64,000 bases of DNA, taken from positions 69,004,267 through 69,068,266 of the forward strand of contig NC_082689.1 in the NCBI RefSeq assembly GCF_949987515.2, read 5' to 3'. The translations under genes were made by a program, and so were the position numbers. Under the pieces are notes generated by a model, which was given only the letters and a program-made list of their open reading frames with translations, did not search any database and had not been told where the DNA came from. Below, in pieces: positions 45,801 to 57,700 of this stretch (positions within the stretch are counted from its first letter, which is position 1; every line of letters begins with the position of its first letter). This DNA is from Delphinus delphis (taxonomy: Eukaryota; Chordata; Mammalia; Artiodactyla; Delphinidae).

Positions 45801-46504
45801 ATAACACTAGAATGAGCGTACGCAATATTTGAATGAAAATGCGCAATATCCGAGTGCTTGTCCTTGGATATTTTGAGTCAATAAACACATACATTGGCAT
45901 GTATTGAAGATAATTTGATTCAGCTATCTCTCCTTGGTTATGAGATTGAATCTTTGACAAGTATTATTAGAAATGAAAAAACACAGAGAAATCAGCTTTA
46001 TTTTCATTTAGAAATGAGAACTCTGCAAACTGAAAAACGTCAAATAGGCACACAGCCCTATTACTGTTGTTGTTAGTTATCAAGAATGAAGATTTGGCTA
46101 GAAATCCGGAAAAAAGAGTGGAAAATCATATTATCACAGGTGAGAAGCGACAAGTCTTATACCTGCCCAACCTACTCCAACTTCAACGAAGAACAGTATT
46201 GAAGATGACATTTCAGAATTACATAGGTGCCTTTTCTGGAAACAAAAAAAATTTTGCTACCAGTGCTAAATTGGGTCACATTTTTTCTAAGATTTTACTA
46301 GGCTAGACTAAGATTGACTACATTACTGTGAGCATTTAGAAATGTTTAACAACCCTACTCTCAAAGTGAGCCATCTCTCCCATATTACAGAATACCTAGC
46401 AATTCTGTCTGTCTACATTATTATCCCCATTATACTGTGGAGGAAAAGCAAAGCTATTTGGTTATAGCAAAGCAAATTTTAAAATATAATTTCCATTAAT
46501 TATG
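42881..46504. other. Unrecognised DNA
   Basis: The largest stretch without identified repeats. Open frames at 44861-45112 (forward) and 44911-45252 (reverse) overlap each other and have no recognisable domain, so neither is called. A small imperfect direct repeat lies at 45820-45856. Confidence 0.4.
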
Positions 46505-46692
46505 TCAAGGGTCAGCAAATTAAGGTCCATGGGCCAAATTCAGTCTGCAGCCTCTTTTCTACATGACCCTAGAACTAAGAATGATTTTTACGTTTTTAAA
46601 GGATTATTTTATAAAAAGATTATGCAGTGACAGAGATCTTAGGTGGCCCACAAAACTTAGAATATTTACTGTTTGGCCTTTTACAGGGCTAT
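46505..46692. mobile_element. Non-autonomous hAT-type MITE relic
   Basis: 'agggtcagcaaattaaggtcc', 'atgggccaaattcagtctgc', 'ggtggcccacaaaacttagaatatttactg' parts and 'ttggccttttacaggg' match an ancient hAT-type MITE whose two ends share 'gggtcggcaaact'-like inverted text. Strongly diverged; exact family not assigned. Confidence 0.65.
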
Positions 46693-47698
46693 TAATAGTA
46701 TAGTTCCTTTAAAAGTAACTGAAGTGGTTGATTATTAGTAAATTAAATGATTTGGATAAAATGGAATATATTTAAACCTAGAAAATAGAAATGGAATACA
46801 GATACTCATTTAACTTCCAAAATGCTGTGATATGCTTCTGATGTAGAATTAGTTGACGTGATGTCAAAAACACAGCGATATTTTGAAATCAAGAAGAAAG
46901 AAGTTTTTCCATTTGTAAACTTGACTGGCTCAACAGAAGATAAAAAAATTGACAAAAAATCTTTGCCAGTAAGGTCAATTAATAGGAGTCACAAAATAAA
47001 AATTATATATATATATATATATCTACATATATATATATATATACACACATATATAAACATCATTATAGTAACAGAGATACACAAATAAAGTCGTGTTAAA
47101 TTCTCCCGTAAGTAAATAAAGGCTCTGAGGGTCACTGCAGGGAGAGATTGTAAGCCTTAGCTGCAGCCAACTTTTGCAACTTTCATCTGGTTCTGTTGAG
47201 CCAGATCATCTAAGTCTTGATATCTGTTCTGGCTGTTAAATTTCTAAGCCAGCCCATTGTCTTTAGCCAAGAGGCCATTTTCCCAAAGCACACTAGATTT
47301 TTGTGGAAAGAAGGGTCACAGAGAAAACCTGATAAAATGAGGATGCTCACTGTTTTTTCCATTCTCCCCACACACATGCCTGGGGACTATATTTATTAGG
47401 CTGGACTCTCCAATACTTAATGATGTCCTCTCTGCCTCTGATGGTTTCTACTGCTTTCCTTGCTGATGTACTTATGAACGCATTAACCTCGTCACCTTAA
47501 TATAACTCTAGTGCTGACTGCAGATTGTGGGTGAAACCTTTGTCTATCAGGAGACCAGGAATAGATCAGGAAGCTCAGCACAACTCTGAATTAAGTAACC
47601 TTTCAGCTGTGGGAGACTTGAATCACCCCACCAACCTCACACACTCTTCTTAACCGTTTCTTTGTCAGTGTTTTTGTTAAAGGGAAAAGGATAAGATG
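46693..47698. other. Unrecognised DNA with a TA microsatellite
   Basis: A (TA)n tract at 47003-47054 is interrupted by 'ctac' and passes into a short (CA)n. No exon recognised. Confidence 0.4.
47003..47054. repeat. Interrupted (TA)n microsatellite
   Basis: Two TA blocks split by 'ctaca', followed by 'cacacatatata'. No SINE or L1 tail was recognised beside it. Confidence 0.9.
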
Positions 47699-47750
<52 letters not shown>

Positions 47751-47762
47751 CTCTCTCTTTCC
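47699..47762 (+). repeat. (TC)n polypyrimidine tract
   Basis: 64 uninterrupted pyrimidines including a perfect (TC)22 at 47702-47745. The long mirror-symmetric homopyrimidine run can adopt triplex (H-DNA) structure. Confidence 0.95.
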
Positions 47763-48193
47763 ATCAGTCTACTATAAGGAAAAACTGAAAATGGACTAAA
47801 ATCCATTGATTCTGCATGGGACTTTCCCCATTACCTCAACATTCACAAATCTTCAATGGGTTTCTCAAAAAGTGTATTAACTGTTGTATGTAAACAGCTC
47901 CCTTAGAACACTGAAACTAGGAATGTAATCTGTGAAAGGAAGAGAAAGGGGCACTAACAGTCATAACAGGTGTGTTGATTCACAACTGAGGAAAAAAGAA
48001 ACTATTAAAACTGAGGGTTTAGATTTCAAAAATGAAAATAACAGTCAGCTCTACCCACCACCAGTGCCTCGCATCAGGAAACTTGCACAAGCCTCTTAGA
48101 TAGCCTCATCCACCAGAGAGCAGACAGCAGAAGCAAGAACTACAAGCCTGCAGGCTGTGGGACAAAAACCACATTCACAGAAAGATAGACAAG

Positions 48194-49112
48194 ATGAAAA
48201 GGCAGAGGACTATGTACCAGATGAAGGAACAAGATAAAACCCCAGAAAAACAACTAAATGAAGTGGAGATAGGCAACCTTCCAGAAAAAGAATTCAGAAT
48301 TCTGAATGATCCAGGACCTCGGAAAAAGAATGGAGGCAAAGATCGAGAAGACACAAGAAATGTTTAACAAAGACCTAGAAGAATTAAAGAACAAACAAAC
48401 AGATGAATACAATAACTGAATGAAATACAGTTAATACAATAACTGAAATGGAAACAACACTAGAAGGAATCAATAGCAGAATAACTGAGGCAGAAGAACG
48501 GATAAGTACCCTGGGAGACAGAATGGTGGAATTAACTGCTGTGGAACAGAATAAAGAAAAAAGAGTGAAAAGAAATGAAGACAGCCTGAGAGACCTCTGG
48601 GACAACATTAAATGCAACAACATTCGCATTATAGGCATCCCGAAGGAGAAGAGAGAGAGAAAGGACGTGAGAAAATATTTGAAGAGATTATAGTCGAAAA
48701 CTTCCCTAACATGGGAAAGGAAATAGCCACCCAAGTCCAAGAATCACAGTGGGTCCCATACAGGATAAACCCAAGGAGAAACACGCCGAGACACATAGTA
48801 ATCAAATTGGCAAAAATTAAAGACAAAGAAAAATCATTGAAAGCAGCAAGGAAGAAACGACAAATAACATACAAGGGAACTCCCATAAGGTTAAAAGATG
48901 ATTTCTCAGCAGAAACTCTACAAGTCAGAAGGGAGTGGCATGATATACTTAAAGTGATGAAAGCGAAGAACCTACAACCAAGATTAATCTACCCGGCAAG
49001 GATCTCATTCAGATTCGATGGAAAAATCAAAAGCTTTACAGACAAGCAAAAGCTAAGAGAATTCAGCACCACCAAACCAGCTCTACAACAAATGCTAAAG
49101 GAACTTCTCTAA
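48194..49112 (+). pseudogene. L1 ORF1 pseudogene (copy 2)
   Basis: The start ATG is present (MKRQRTMYQMKEQDKTPEKQ). After 'LPEKEFRI' (about 48295) a short deletion relative to copy 1 shifts the frame. A later forward frame (48448-48693) carries the coiled-coil section 'GINSRITEAEERISTLGDRM', and 48612-49112 carries the RNA-binding core and C-terminal domain ending 'REFSTTKPALQQMLKELL' with a stop at 49112. At 48406-48459 there is a 27-base in-frame tandem duplication ('aatacaataactgaa' at 48406 and 48433). In a live element this protein coats L1 RNA. Here it is broken by at least two frame changes. Confidence 0.9.
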
Positions 49113-49172
49113 GTGAAGAGAAGGAAAGAGAAGAAAAGGACCTACAAAAACAAACCCAAAACAATTAAGAAA

Positions 49173-52100
49173 ATGGTCATAGGAACATACATATTGATAA
49201 TTACCTTAAATGTGAATGGATTAAATACTCCAACCAAAAGACACAGGCTTGCTGAATGGATACAAAAACAAGACCCATATATATGCTGTCTACAAGAGAC
49301 CCACTTCAGACCTAGGGACACATACACACTGAAAGTGAGGGGATGGAAAAAGATATTCCATGCAAATGGAAATCAAAAGAAAGCTGGAGTAGCAATACTC
49401 ATATCAGATAAAATAGACTCTAAAAGAAAGAATGTTACAAGAGACAAGGAAGGACACTACATAATGATCAAGGGATCAATCCAAGAAGAAGATATAACAA
49501 TTATAAATATATATGTACCCAACATAGGAGCACATCAATCCATAAGGCAACTGCTAACAGCTATAAAAGAGGAAATCGACAGTAACACAGTCATAGTGGG
49601 GGACTTTAACACCTCACTTACACCAATGGACAGATCATCCAAAATGAAAATAAATAAGGAAACAGAAGCTTTAAATGACACAATAGACCAGATAGATTTA
49701 ATTGATATTTATAGGACATTCCATCCAAAAACAGCAGATCACATTTTCTTCTCAAGTGTGCGTGGAACATTCTCCAGGATAGATCACATCTTGGGTCACA
49801 AATCAAGCCTCAGTAAATTTAAGAAAACTGAAATCATATCAAGCATCTTTTCTGACCACAACGCTATGAGATTAGAAGTGAATTACAGGGGGAAAAACAT
49901 AAAAAAAACAAATACATGGAGGCTAAACAATATGTTACTAAATAACCAAGAGATCACTGAAGAAATCAAATCAAAAAATACCTAGAGACAAATAACAATG
50001 AAAACATGATGATCCAAAACCTATGGGATGCAGCAAAAGCAGTTCTAAGACGGAAGCTTATAGCTATACAAGCCTGCCTCAAGAAACAAGAAAAATCTCA
50101 AATAAACAATCTAACCTTACACCTAAGGGAACTAGAGAAAGAAGAACAAACCCAAAGTTAGCAGAAGGAAAGAAATCATAAAAATCAGAGCAGAAATAAA
50201 TGAAATAGAAACAAGAAAAACGATAGCAAAGATCAATAAAACTAAAAGCTGGTTCTTTGAGAAGATAAACAAAATTGACAAACCATTAGCCAGACTCATC
50301 AAGAAAAAGAGGGAGAAGACTCAAATCAATAAAATTAGAAATGAAAAAGGAGAAGTTACAACAGACACCGCAAAAATACAAAGCATCCTAAGACACTACT
50401 ACAGGCAACTCTATGCCAATAAAATGGACAACCTGGAAGAAATGGACAAATTCTTAGAAAGGTATAACCTTCCAAGACTGAACCAGGAAGAAAGAGAAAA
50501 TATGAACAGACCAATCACAAGTAATGAAATTGAACCTGTGATTAAAAATCTTCCAACAAACAAAACTCCAGGACCAGATGGCTTCACAGGTGAATTCTAT
50601 CAAACATTTAGAGAAGAGCTAACACTCATCCTTCTCAAGCTCTTCCAAAAACTTGCAGAGAAGGAACACTCCCAAACTCATTCTATGAGGCCACCATCAA
50701 CCTGATACCAAAACCAGACAAAGATACTACAAAAAAAGAAAATTGCAGACCAATATCACTGATGAACACAGATGCAAAAATCCTCAACAAAATGCTAGCA
50801 GACAGAATCCCAAACACATTAAAATGATCATACACCATGATCAAGTGGGATTTATCCCAGGGATGCAAGGATTCTTCAATATACGCAAATCAATCAATGT
50901 GATACACCATATTAACAAATTGAAGAATAAAAACCATATGATCGTCTCAATAGATGCAGAAAAAGCTTTTGACAAAATTCAACACCTGTTTATGATAAAA
51001 ACTCTCTAGAAAGTGGGCACAGAGGGAACCTACCTAAACATAATAAAGGCCATATATGACAAACCCACAGCAAACATCATTCTAACTGGTGAAAAACTGA
51101 AAGCATTTCCTCTAAGATCAGGAACAACACAAGGATGTCCACTCTCACCACTATTATTCAGCATAGTTTTGGAAGTCCTGTCCTCGGCAATCAGAGAAGA
51201 AAAAGAAATACAAATTGGAAAAGAAGAAGTAAAACTGTCACTATTTGCAGATGACATGATACTATACATAAAGAATCCTAAAGATGCCACCAGAAAACTA
51301 CTAGAGCTAATCATGAATTTGGTAAAGTTGCAGGATACAAAATTAATGCACAGAAATCTCTTGCATTCCTATACACTAATGATGGAAAATCTGTAAGAAA
51401 AATTATGAAAACACTCCCATTTACCATTGCAACAAAAAGTATAAAATACCTAGTAATAAACCTACCTAGGGAGACAAAAGACCTGTATGCAGAAAACTAT
51501 AAGACACTGATGAAAGAAATTAAAGATGATACCAACAGATGGAGAGATATACCACGTTCTTGGATTGGAAGTATCAATATTGTGAAAATGATTATACTAC
51601 CCAAAGCAATCTACAGATTCAATGCAATCCCTATCAAATTACCAATGGCATTTTTTACAGAACTAGAACAAAAAATCTTAACATTTGTATGGAGACACAA
51701 AAGTCCCCAAATAGCCAAAGCAGTCTTGAGGGAAAAAAACGGAGCTGGAGGAATCAGACTCCCTGACTTCAGACTACACTACAAAGCTACAGTAATCAAG
51801 ACAATATGGTACTGGCACAAAAACAGAAACATCGATCAATGGAACAGATAGAAAGCCCAGAGATAAACCTACGCTCCTATGGTCAACTAATCTATGACAA
51901 AGGAGGCAAGGATATACAATGGAGAAAAGACAGCCCTTCCATAAGTGGTGCTGGGAAAACTGGACAGCTACATGTAAAAGAATGAAATTAGAACACTCCC
52001 TATCACCATACACAAAAATAAACTCAAAATGGAGTAGAGACCTAAATGTAAGACCGGACACTATAAAGCTCTTAAAGGAAAGCATAGGAAGAACACTCTT

Positions 52101-52977
52101 TGACATAAATCACAGCAAGATCTTTTTTGATCCACCTCCTAAAGTAATGGAAAGAAAAACAAAAATAAACAAATGGGACCTAATGAAACTTCAAAGCTTT
52201 TGCACAGCAAAGGAAACCATAAACAAGATGAAAAGACAACCCTCAGAATGGGAGAAAATATTTGCAAACGAAGCAACGGACAAAGGATTAATCTCCAAAA
52301 TATATAAACAGTTCATGCAGCTCGATATTAAAAGAACAAACAACCCAATCCAAAAATAGGCAGAAGACCTAAACAGACATTTCTCCAAAGAAGAAATACA
52401 GATGGCCAAGAAGCACATGAAAAGCTGCTCAACATCACTAATTATTACAGAAATGCAAATCAAAACTACAATGAGGTATCGCCTCACACCAGTTACAATG
52501 GGCATCATCAGAAAATCTACAAACAATAAATGCTGGAGAGGGTGTGGAGAAAAGGGAACCCTCTTGCACTGTTGGTGGCAATGTAAATTGATACAGCCAC
52601 TATGGAGAACAGTATGGAGGTTCCTTAAAAATCTAAAAATAGAATTACCACATGATCCAGCAATCCCACTACTGGTCATATACCCAGAGAAAACCATAAT
52701 TCAGAAAGACACATGCACCCCAATGTTCATTGCAGCACTCTTTACAATAGCCAGGTCATGGAAGCAACCTAAATACCCATCGACAGATAAATGGATAAAG
52801 AAGATGTGGTACATAGATATACAATGGAATATTACTCAGCCATTTAAAGGCACGAAATTGGGTCATTTATTGAGACATGGATGGATCTAGAGACTGTCAT
52901 ACAGAGTGAAGTAAGTCAGAAAGAGAAAAACAAATATCGTATATTAATGCATGTATGTGGAACCTAGAAAAATGGTA
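49173..52977 (+). pseudogene. L1 ORF2 pseudogene (copy 2), endonuclease region open
   Basis: ORF2 normally nicks DNA (endonuclease) and copies L1 RNA (RT). From ATG 49173 the first 271 codons are open and cover the whole endonuclease domain. N13, E42, Y114, D144, N146, D204, D228 and H229 are present, one position off the catalytic residues known in human L1. A 7-base loss after 49970, relative to copy 1, shifts the frame and gives a stop at 49983-49985. The RT region continues in other frames: '[13 protein letters not shown]' (about 50570), '[13 protein letters not shown]' (about 50950) and the catalytic FADD at 51244-51255, intact unlike copy 1. The C-terminal Cys/His motif CWRGCGEKG...HCWWQC lies near 52533-52585. 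The final stop is TAG at 52975-52977. Full ORF2 is about 1270 codons. Confidence 0.92.
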
Positions 52978-53043
52978 CAGGTGAACCGGTTTGCAGGGCA
53001 GAAATTGAGACACAGATGTAGAGAACAAACGTATGGACACCAA

Positions 53044-53078
53044 GGGGGGAAAGCGGCCGGGGGGGTGGGGGTGGGGGG
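53044..53078 (+). other. G-quadruplex-prone block in L1 3' UTR (copy 2)
   Basis: Four long G-runs: G6 (53044-53049), G7 (53059-53065), G5 (53067-53071) and G6 (53073-53078). Loops are 9, 1 and 1 bases. G-rich 3' UTR blocks are a known L1 feature. This one differs in layout from the copy 1 type. Confidence 0.85.
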
Positions 53079-53224
53079 TGATGAATTGGGCGATTGGCAT
53101 TGACATGTGTACACTGATATGTATTAAACTGATGACTAATAAGAAAAAAAAAGAACGATGTCTTCTATATCCAAAACTGTGTTCCTTTTTTGCACCGTAC
53201 TTAGAGATATAACATGAGCCTCCC

Positions 53225-53385
53225 CACTCCTTCCCATTTTACAAATCGGAAATGCAGAATGAGAGAGGAAGTGATTTGTTAGGGTCACGCGCAGGTCACA
53301 GGGCATGGAGCCAGGACTCCAATCCAGGTCCACATAATCCCAGGTCCTGTCTCTCCACTGCCAGTCTGCTACCTCACACTTCATA
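53225..53385 (-). repeat. MIR fragment (reverse)
   Basis: 'cccattttacaaatcggaaa', 'gtgatttgttagggtcacg', 'tggagccaggactccaatcca' and 'gtcctgtctctccactgcc' follow MIR antisense order through box B. Confidence 0.65.
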
Positions 53386-53979
53386 CTTGAGCCTTCAAAT
53401 TGGGAGGACTTGACGCTCGTATTTACCAGAGAGAAATTCTGATGCTCATCTTCTGTGCCGCATGCGTGCCTTCCCCATTCAGGCAGCAGCAGGAGAGGTG
53501 CGGCATCCACTCAGAAGAGAGGTCTCTCCCCTGTAGGGGCTCACTGAGGGTGGCCCCAGCCCAAAAAAAAAAAAAAAAGAAAAGAAAAATTCTTCACCAC
53601 TTCTGTAATATGAAAAAATGTTCCAACCACAATTAAAATTTTAACGATAGAAAAATATTCTGTAGACTTTATATAACAGTCAAATACCTACAGTTACCCA
53701 TTTTTGACACAGTGGCATGACAAAACTATGCGACCTAAGTCAGTTGATGACATACTGAGATTTAGTTGTTCAGCCACTTATGAAAGCTAACCTGCACGTT
53801 AATTGCAGCCACTATGAAGACTGGCCATTTCTTTTCATGCCATATGTGGTTTTTATTTTGCTTTCTATGTCTTCCACAATATATATGTAGCTGTTTAATT
53901 CTGGAGAAGAATCACTTTTGTAAAGGTGGACTTCTGAAATAGAAACAGAAGTGACTAGAGATTATTTTTAAAAATAAAT
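53386..53979. other. Unrecognised DNA with an A16 run
   Basis: The poly(A) at 53562-53578 is preceded by 'gtggccccagcc'. It could be the tail of a retroposed sequence, but no family is recognised. The rest shows nothing. Confidence 0.35.
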
Positions 53980-54730
53980 AATTATTGAGCTCTTGTTATA
54001 TGCTTGTAATATGCTGGACACAGATATATGGTCTGCAGAGACACATGTGAAAGAGAATCCTTGCTGTGGGGAAATTACATTCTGGTGTGAGATACAGACC
54101 ATAAATAATAATAAAAGAAATGCATAATTTCAGATAATGTGATGTGGATAATAAATTGGATAATGTACAAAGAAAATAACCTTGTTGAGGAAGGTGGGTT
54201 TGGTTGTTCAAAAAGATCTTCCTGAGAAGGTGTAAGTCTAACCGAGCATTGAAGGTGGAGGTGGAGCCAGCTATTGAAGAGCTGAGGAAATGCATTCAAA
54301 GGAGAGGGACCAGTAAATGTCCCTTGGTGGAAATTGAGGTTGGACATGTTCCAGGAACAGAAAGTTGATTGTGGCCAAAATAGTGAGTGGCGATGAGAGT
54401 GGTTAAGATGAGGTCAGATAGTAGGCAAGGGCCAGATTGTGGTCCTTATGGGCTGGGGTCAGGAATTTGAATTTGATTCTTGGTTTATTGGGAAGCCATT
54501 GGAGGACTTTAAAGACATGCTCTGAAGTACATACTTTAAAAATTATTCTGGCAGATGTGCAAGGAAAGTAGGCTAACGGAAGGAAGAGTAGAAGTGGGGC
54601 TACATAGTCATCCAGGCTACAGAGGTAGTCACTAGAGTAATGATGGTTGAAATGGGGATTGATGGATGGATTTAGTACCTATTTTGGAAATATAACCTAA
54701 AGACTTGCTGCTGATAGACTGGACAGAGAC
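53980..54730 (+). repeat. Ancient mammalian interspersed repeat, family not named
   Basis: A long recognisable order: 'tatgctggacacagatatatgg', 'ggggaaattacattctggtg', 'gatcttcctgagaaggtgtaa', 'gggccagattgtggtcctta', 'gggaagccattggaggact', 'aaaattattctggcagatg', 'tgctgctgatagactgga'. I know this arrangement as an old dispersed repeat in many mammals but cannot give its family name with confidence. Confidence 0.55.
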
Positions 54731-57700
54731 CTTTGTGCTGGTAATTTGGGTGATAGGAAAAGAATAGACTCTTAGTGTTTGCCTTGAGCATGAGGAAGAC
54801 TAGAGAACATAGCCTTTCACTTGTCTTCCTTTGCTATTTTCCTGGACCTAAGTCCCCTTCCTTGTCAATCTTCCAGTCCACTTCAGATTAGGCATTGATT
54901 CATTAAGATTCCAATAACTCTAGTCTCTTCCCTATGTTGGAGCTAAAATGTGAATCTCAAAGGCTTTTTCTGTTTTTGTCTCCCATTGCAGCTTTAAAAA
55001 TATTTGCACTCACTCTTTCCTCTCCCCAGCTGTTGCATTTGCCAGAACTTCAGGAGGTGCAGCTCTCCACCCACTGAAATGCAGTAGGATAAATGCCTAG
55101 TACAAGACATCTTCTTTCCTGACATGCTGTGGTTGGGAACTTCCAAAGTTGCTTTCATTTTAATGGGACAAAACTATCTTCAAGTGTATTTCTACATAAA
55201 AGACTCTAAAGTCCATTTTCTCCAGTTGCATTGGTGTTTCATAATTGAATGTCTCCTTTCCCTCCTCTACTCTCAAGTTCCATCCAAAGCTACATATTCA
55301 GATTTTGTCACTTAACTAATGTCTTCTGCATTGAATAAGTTAATCTAGCTTTCCACATCACATGCGTGGTTTTCTTCATTTTGCATTTTTTCCCTTCATT
55401 CGTTCCTCAATGTATCAGTTCTTACCTACACGTACAAATACTTTAATAACATACTGCATGTTTAATGGATTATGTGTGCCCATGGATATACCACAGTAAA
55501 TACTAGAGGTAATAACAGTAATGGTACTTCATAAATCATCTTTATAGTTATCTTTTGTATCGAAAGCCACCCACATATGAAATCTGAAAATAGTTTCCTC
55601 TTATGTTAAATCCATGGTTTTAAAACTTACTTTATCACTGGAATCATTCCTCACACAGAATCCTATGTGGGACCCCAGCTCCCAGTATGTAAAATACATA
55701 AGAGGAGAGCTGCTCTGCTGGAAAATGAAGATGAGCCATGCTTTAGGTCTCCTCTACATACCCTGTGATTATGCTTGAGACATATATCCATAGGAAATTT
55801 CATGCTCGACAAAATGCAATTTGAAACCTCAGTGCTAAAAACATTATTCTGAATCTGCTTCTTTAAAATGTCAGATTTGGAACTTTCCTACTTGTTCTAC
55901 TTGTATGACTGAAATTCACCAATCCTGATGATGCATGTCACAAGCGTGTGCGTGCACACACACACATACACACACACACTCACCTCTCTGAATCCTAAGA
56001 TCATGCTACTAAGAAGAATATTCTATTCTCTTGATAAACATCGAAAAGACCACCTTCTTCAGAAGTGGAGTTTTGTTCTATAAATAACGAGGCCAGCTTT
56101 TTGGACCCTCCCCACCGCTCTCCTGATTCATGTAGTTTATGGCCTCCATTGGGGGTTGTTTAGCCCAGAAGGTTCGAGGGCACGATGGCTACGTTGCTAC
56201 TCTCCACCCAGAAGTCTTGTTTCAGTTATTTCTACATCAGCCTTGTGAGGTAAACAGGGATGAAATCTTTAGTACAGGTTCAAATGTGAAGAACTCAGAC
56301 CACATTTACGGAGGCAAATTAACTCCATATCATCTACTCATGAAAATGTGGTTGGGGTGAGAGAGGGTTTCAGAAAAATCGCAAGGCCTATTCCGTGGGT
56401 CCTGGTTAGGCAAGTTTTAGTTCCTGACTATAGCAGTGCAGGTTTGGGATTATACTTGCCATTGATCCCATGAAAGGAGAGGCAAGAGGATAAACAGGTT
56501 AACCGACGATGCATCATCATTCTTGGATAAATGAATCTAGAATGTTTCAAATAAATAATGAATTAAGAAAGCCAACTTTGACTTCAACAAGAGGTTCATA
56601 ATTTTATTACATATATCTCAATCTGACAAATACCCAACTTTTGCTTTTGGTGGGGGGGATGTATGGAAAAGACCATAGTAATAGTAACACACTACTACTA
56701 ATAACATATTAATTATTCAGTCAGTGAATAGTAACAAATTCATAAATATTTAGATCTGCTTCACATTAAATATGACAAGGAAGCTACCAGGATCTATAAC
56801 AAACAGAGGTTTCTTACTGGGTAAAGATACCATAAAAATATATTGTCTTTGATTTCAGGAAAATGGCTAAATTTAGATTTGTGCTGTTTCTTAATTTTTT
56901 CCTAACTTTTCCTCCAGGTGTCATAATTTGGGTAATATTCAGAAGTGAGAATGTGAGGAATTGGGTCGTCATTACCGATGCTTCTTTTCATGTGTTACTT
57001 ATGTGACAGTGCTTCCCTTGTCTATATTCCATGGTCTTTTAATAGCTCGTTCAGAGCAGTAGCAGTGGGAGGGAGAAGGGATGGTTTGCCAGTGGCACCT
57101 TTGTTGCTATTCAGTAGTAGGACTGGTTTCCTTGTCTTGGCAGCAATTACAGATGTAAAGCTGCTTCCTGGAAAATGTTCTTTTTGGTAGATTCAGCAGA
57201 ACTTCTGTATATCTCTGCTGTACTAGCCTATATAGTTATGTGTACTGACTCATCATGTGTTCTTAGGGTATGAAAAAACAAAGACATAGCTAAATGAATT
57301 TGGCATCTTATGGATAACAAAGGCAAGGCAAATGAAAGGTAACATATATTGTTGTAAGAAGCAAATGTTTGAACACTCCAAAGTTATTGCCAATCACTAC
57401 AGTGCAAAAAGGGATATACTTTTTTATTTGCTGTTTATCAGCAAAGACATGATAATGTCTTCTCTGAACAAAGCTGGAAAAAGAAACTATATAAACCAAA
57501 ATAGAGTCACAAGAACACACAGAGTGTATGGATGACACAGCATATGTGTGTTTAACTAAAAATAAAAGTGTATTGCTGCTGCTTCTGCTATCTTACATTA
57601 AAACAAAAATGTCTAAATGCTATAAAGACAAAGGCTCCACAATAAAATTGATTCTGTATTTGTTCTTTCACCACAAGCTTGTGATAGATGGGAGAAGTTA

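Larger units (their letters stand above)
48040..53152 (+). mobile_element. Long L1 retrotransposon, copy 2 (dead, 5' UTR truncated)
   Basis: About 5.1 kb in the same orientation as copy 1: a short piece of 5' UTR (from about 48040), ORF1 remnant (48194-49112), 60-bp spacer, ORF2 remnant (49173-52977), and a short 3' UTR with a G-rich block and A9 tail. The 3' UTR differs from that of copy 1, and the ORF1 N-terminus (MKRQRTMYQMKEQDK) also differs, so it is another subfamily. Coding regions are better preserved, suggesting a younger insertion. No convincing target duplication was found at the borders I chose. Confidence 0.9.

Noticed and set aside
53562..53578. A16 run as the tail of a processed pseudogene
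   Set aside because: The sequence before it resembles no mRNA I recognise, and no target-site duplication could be matched.
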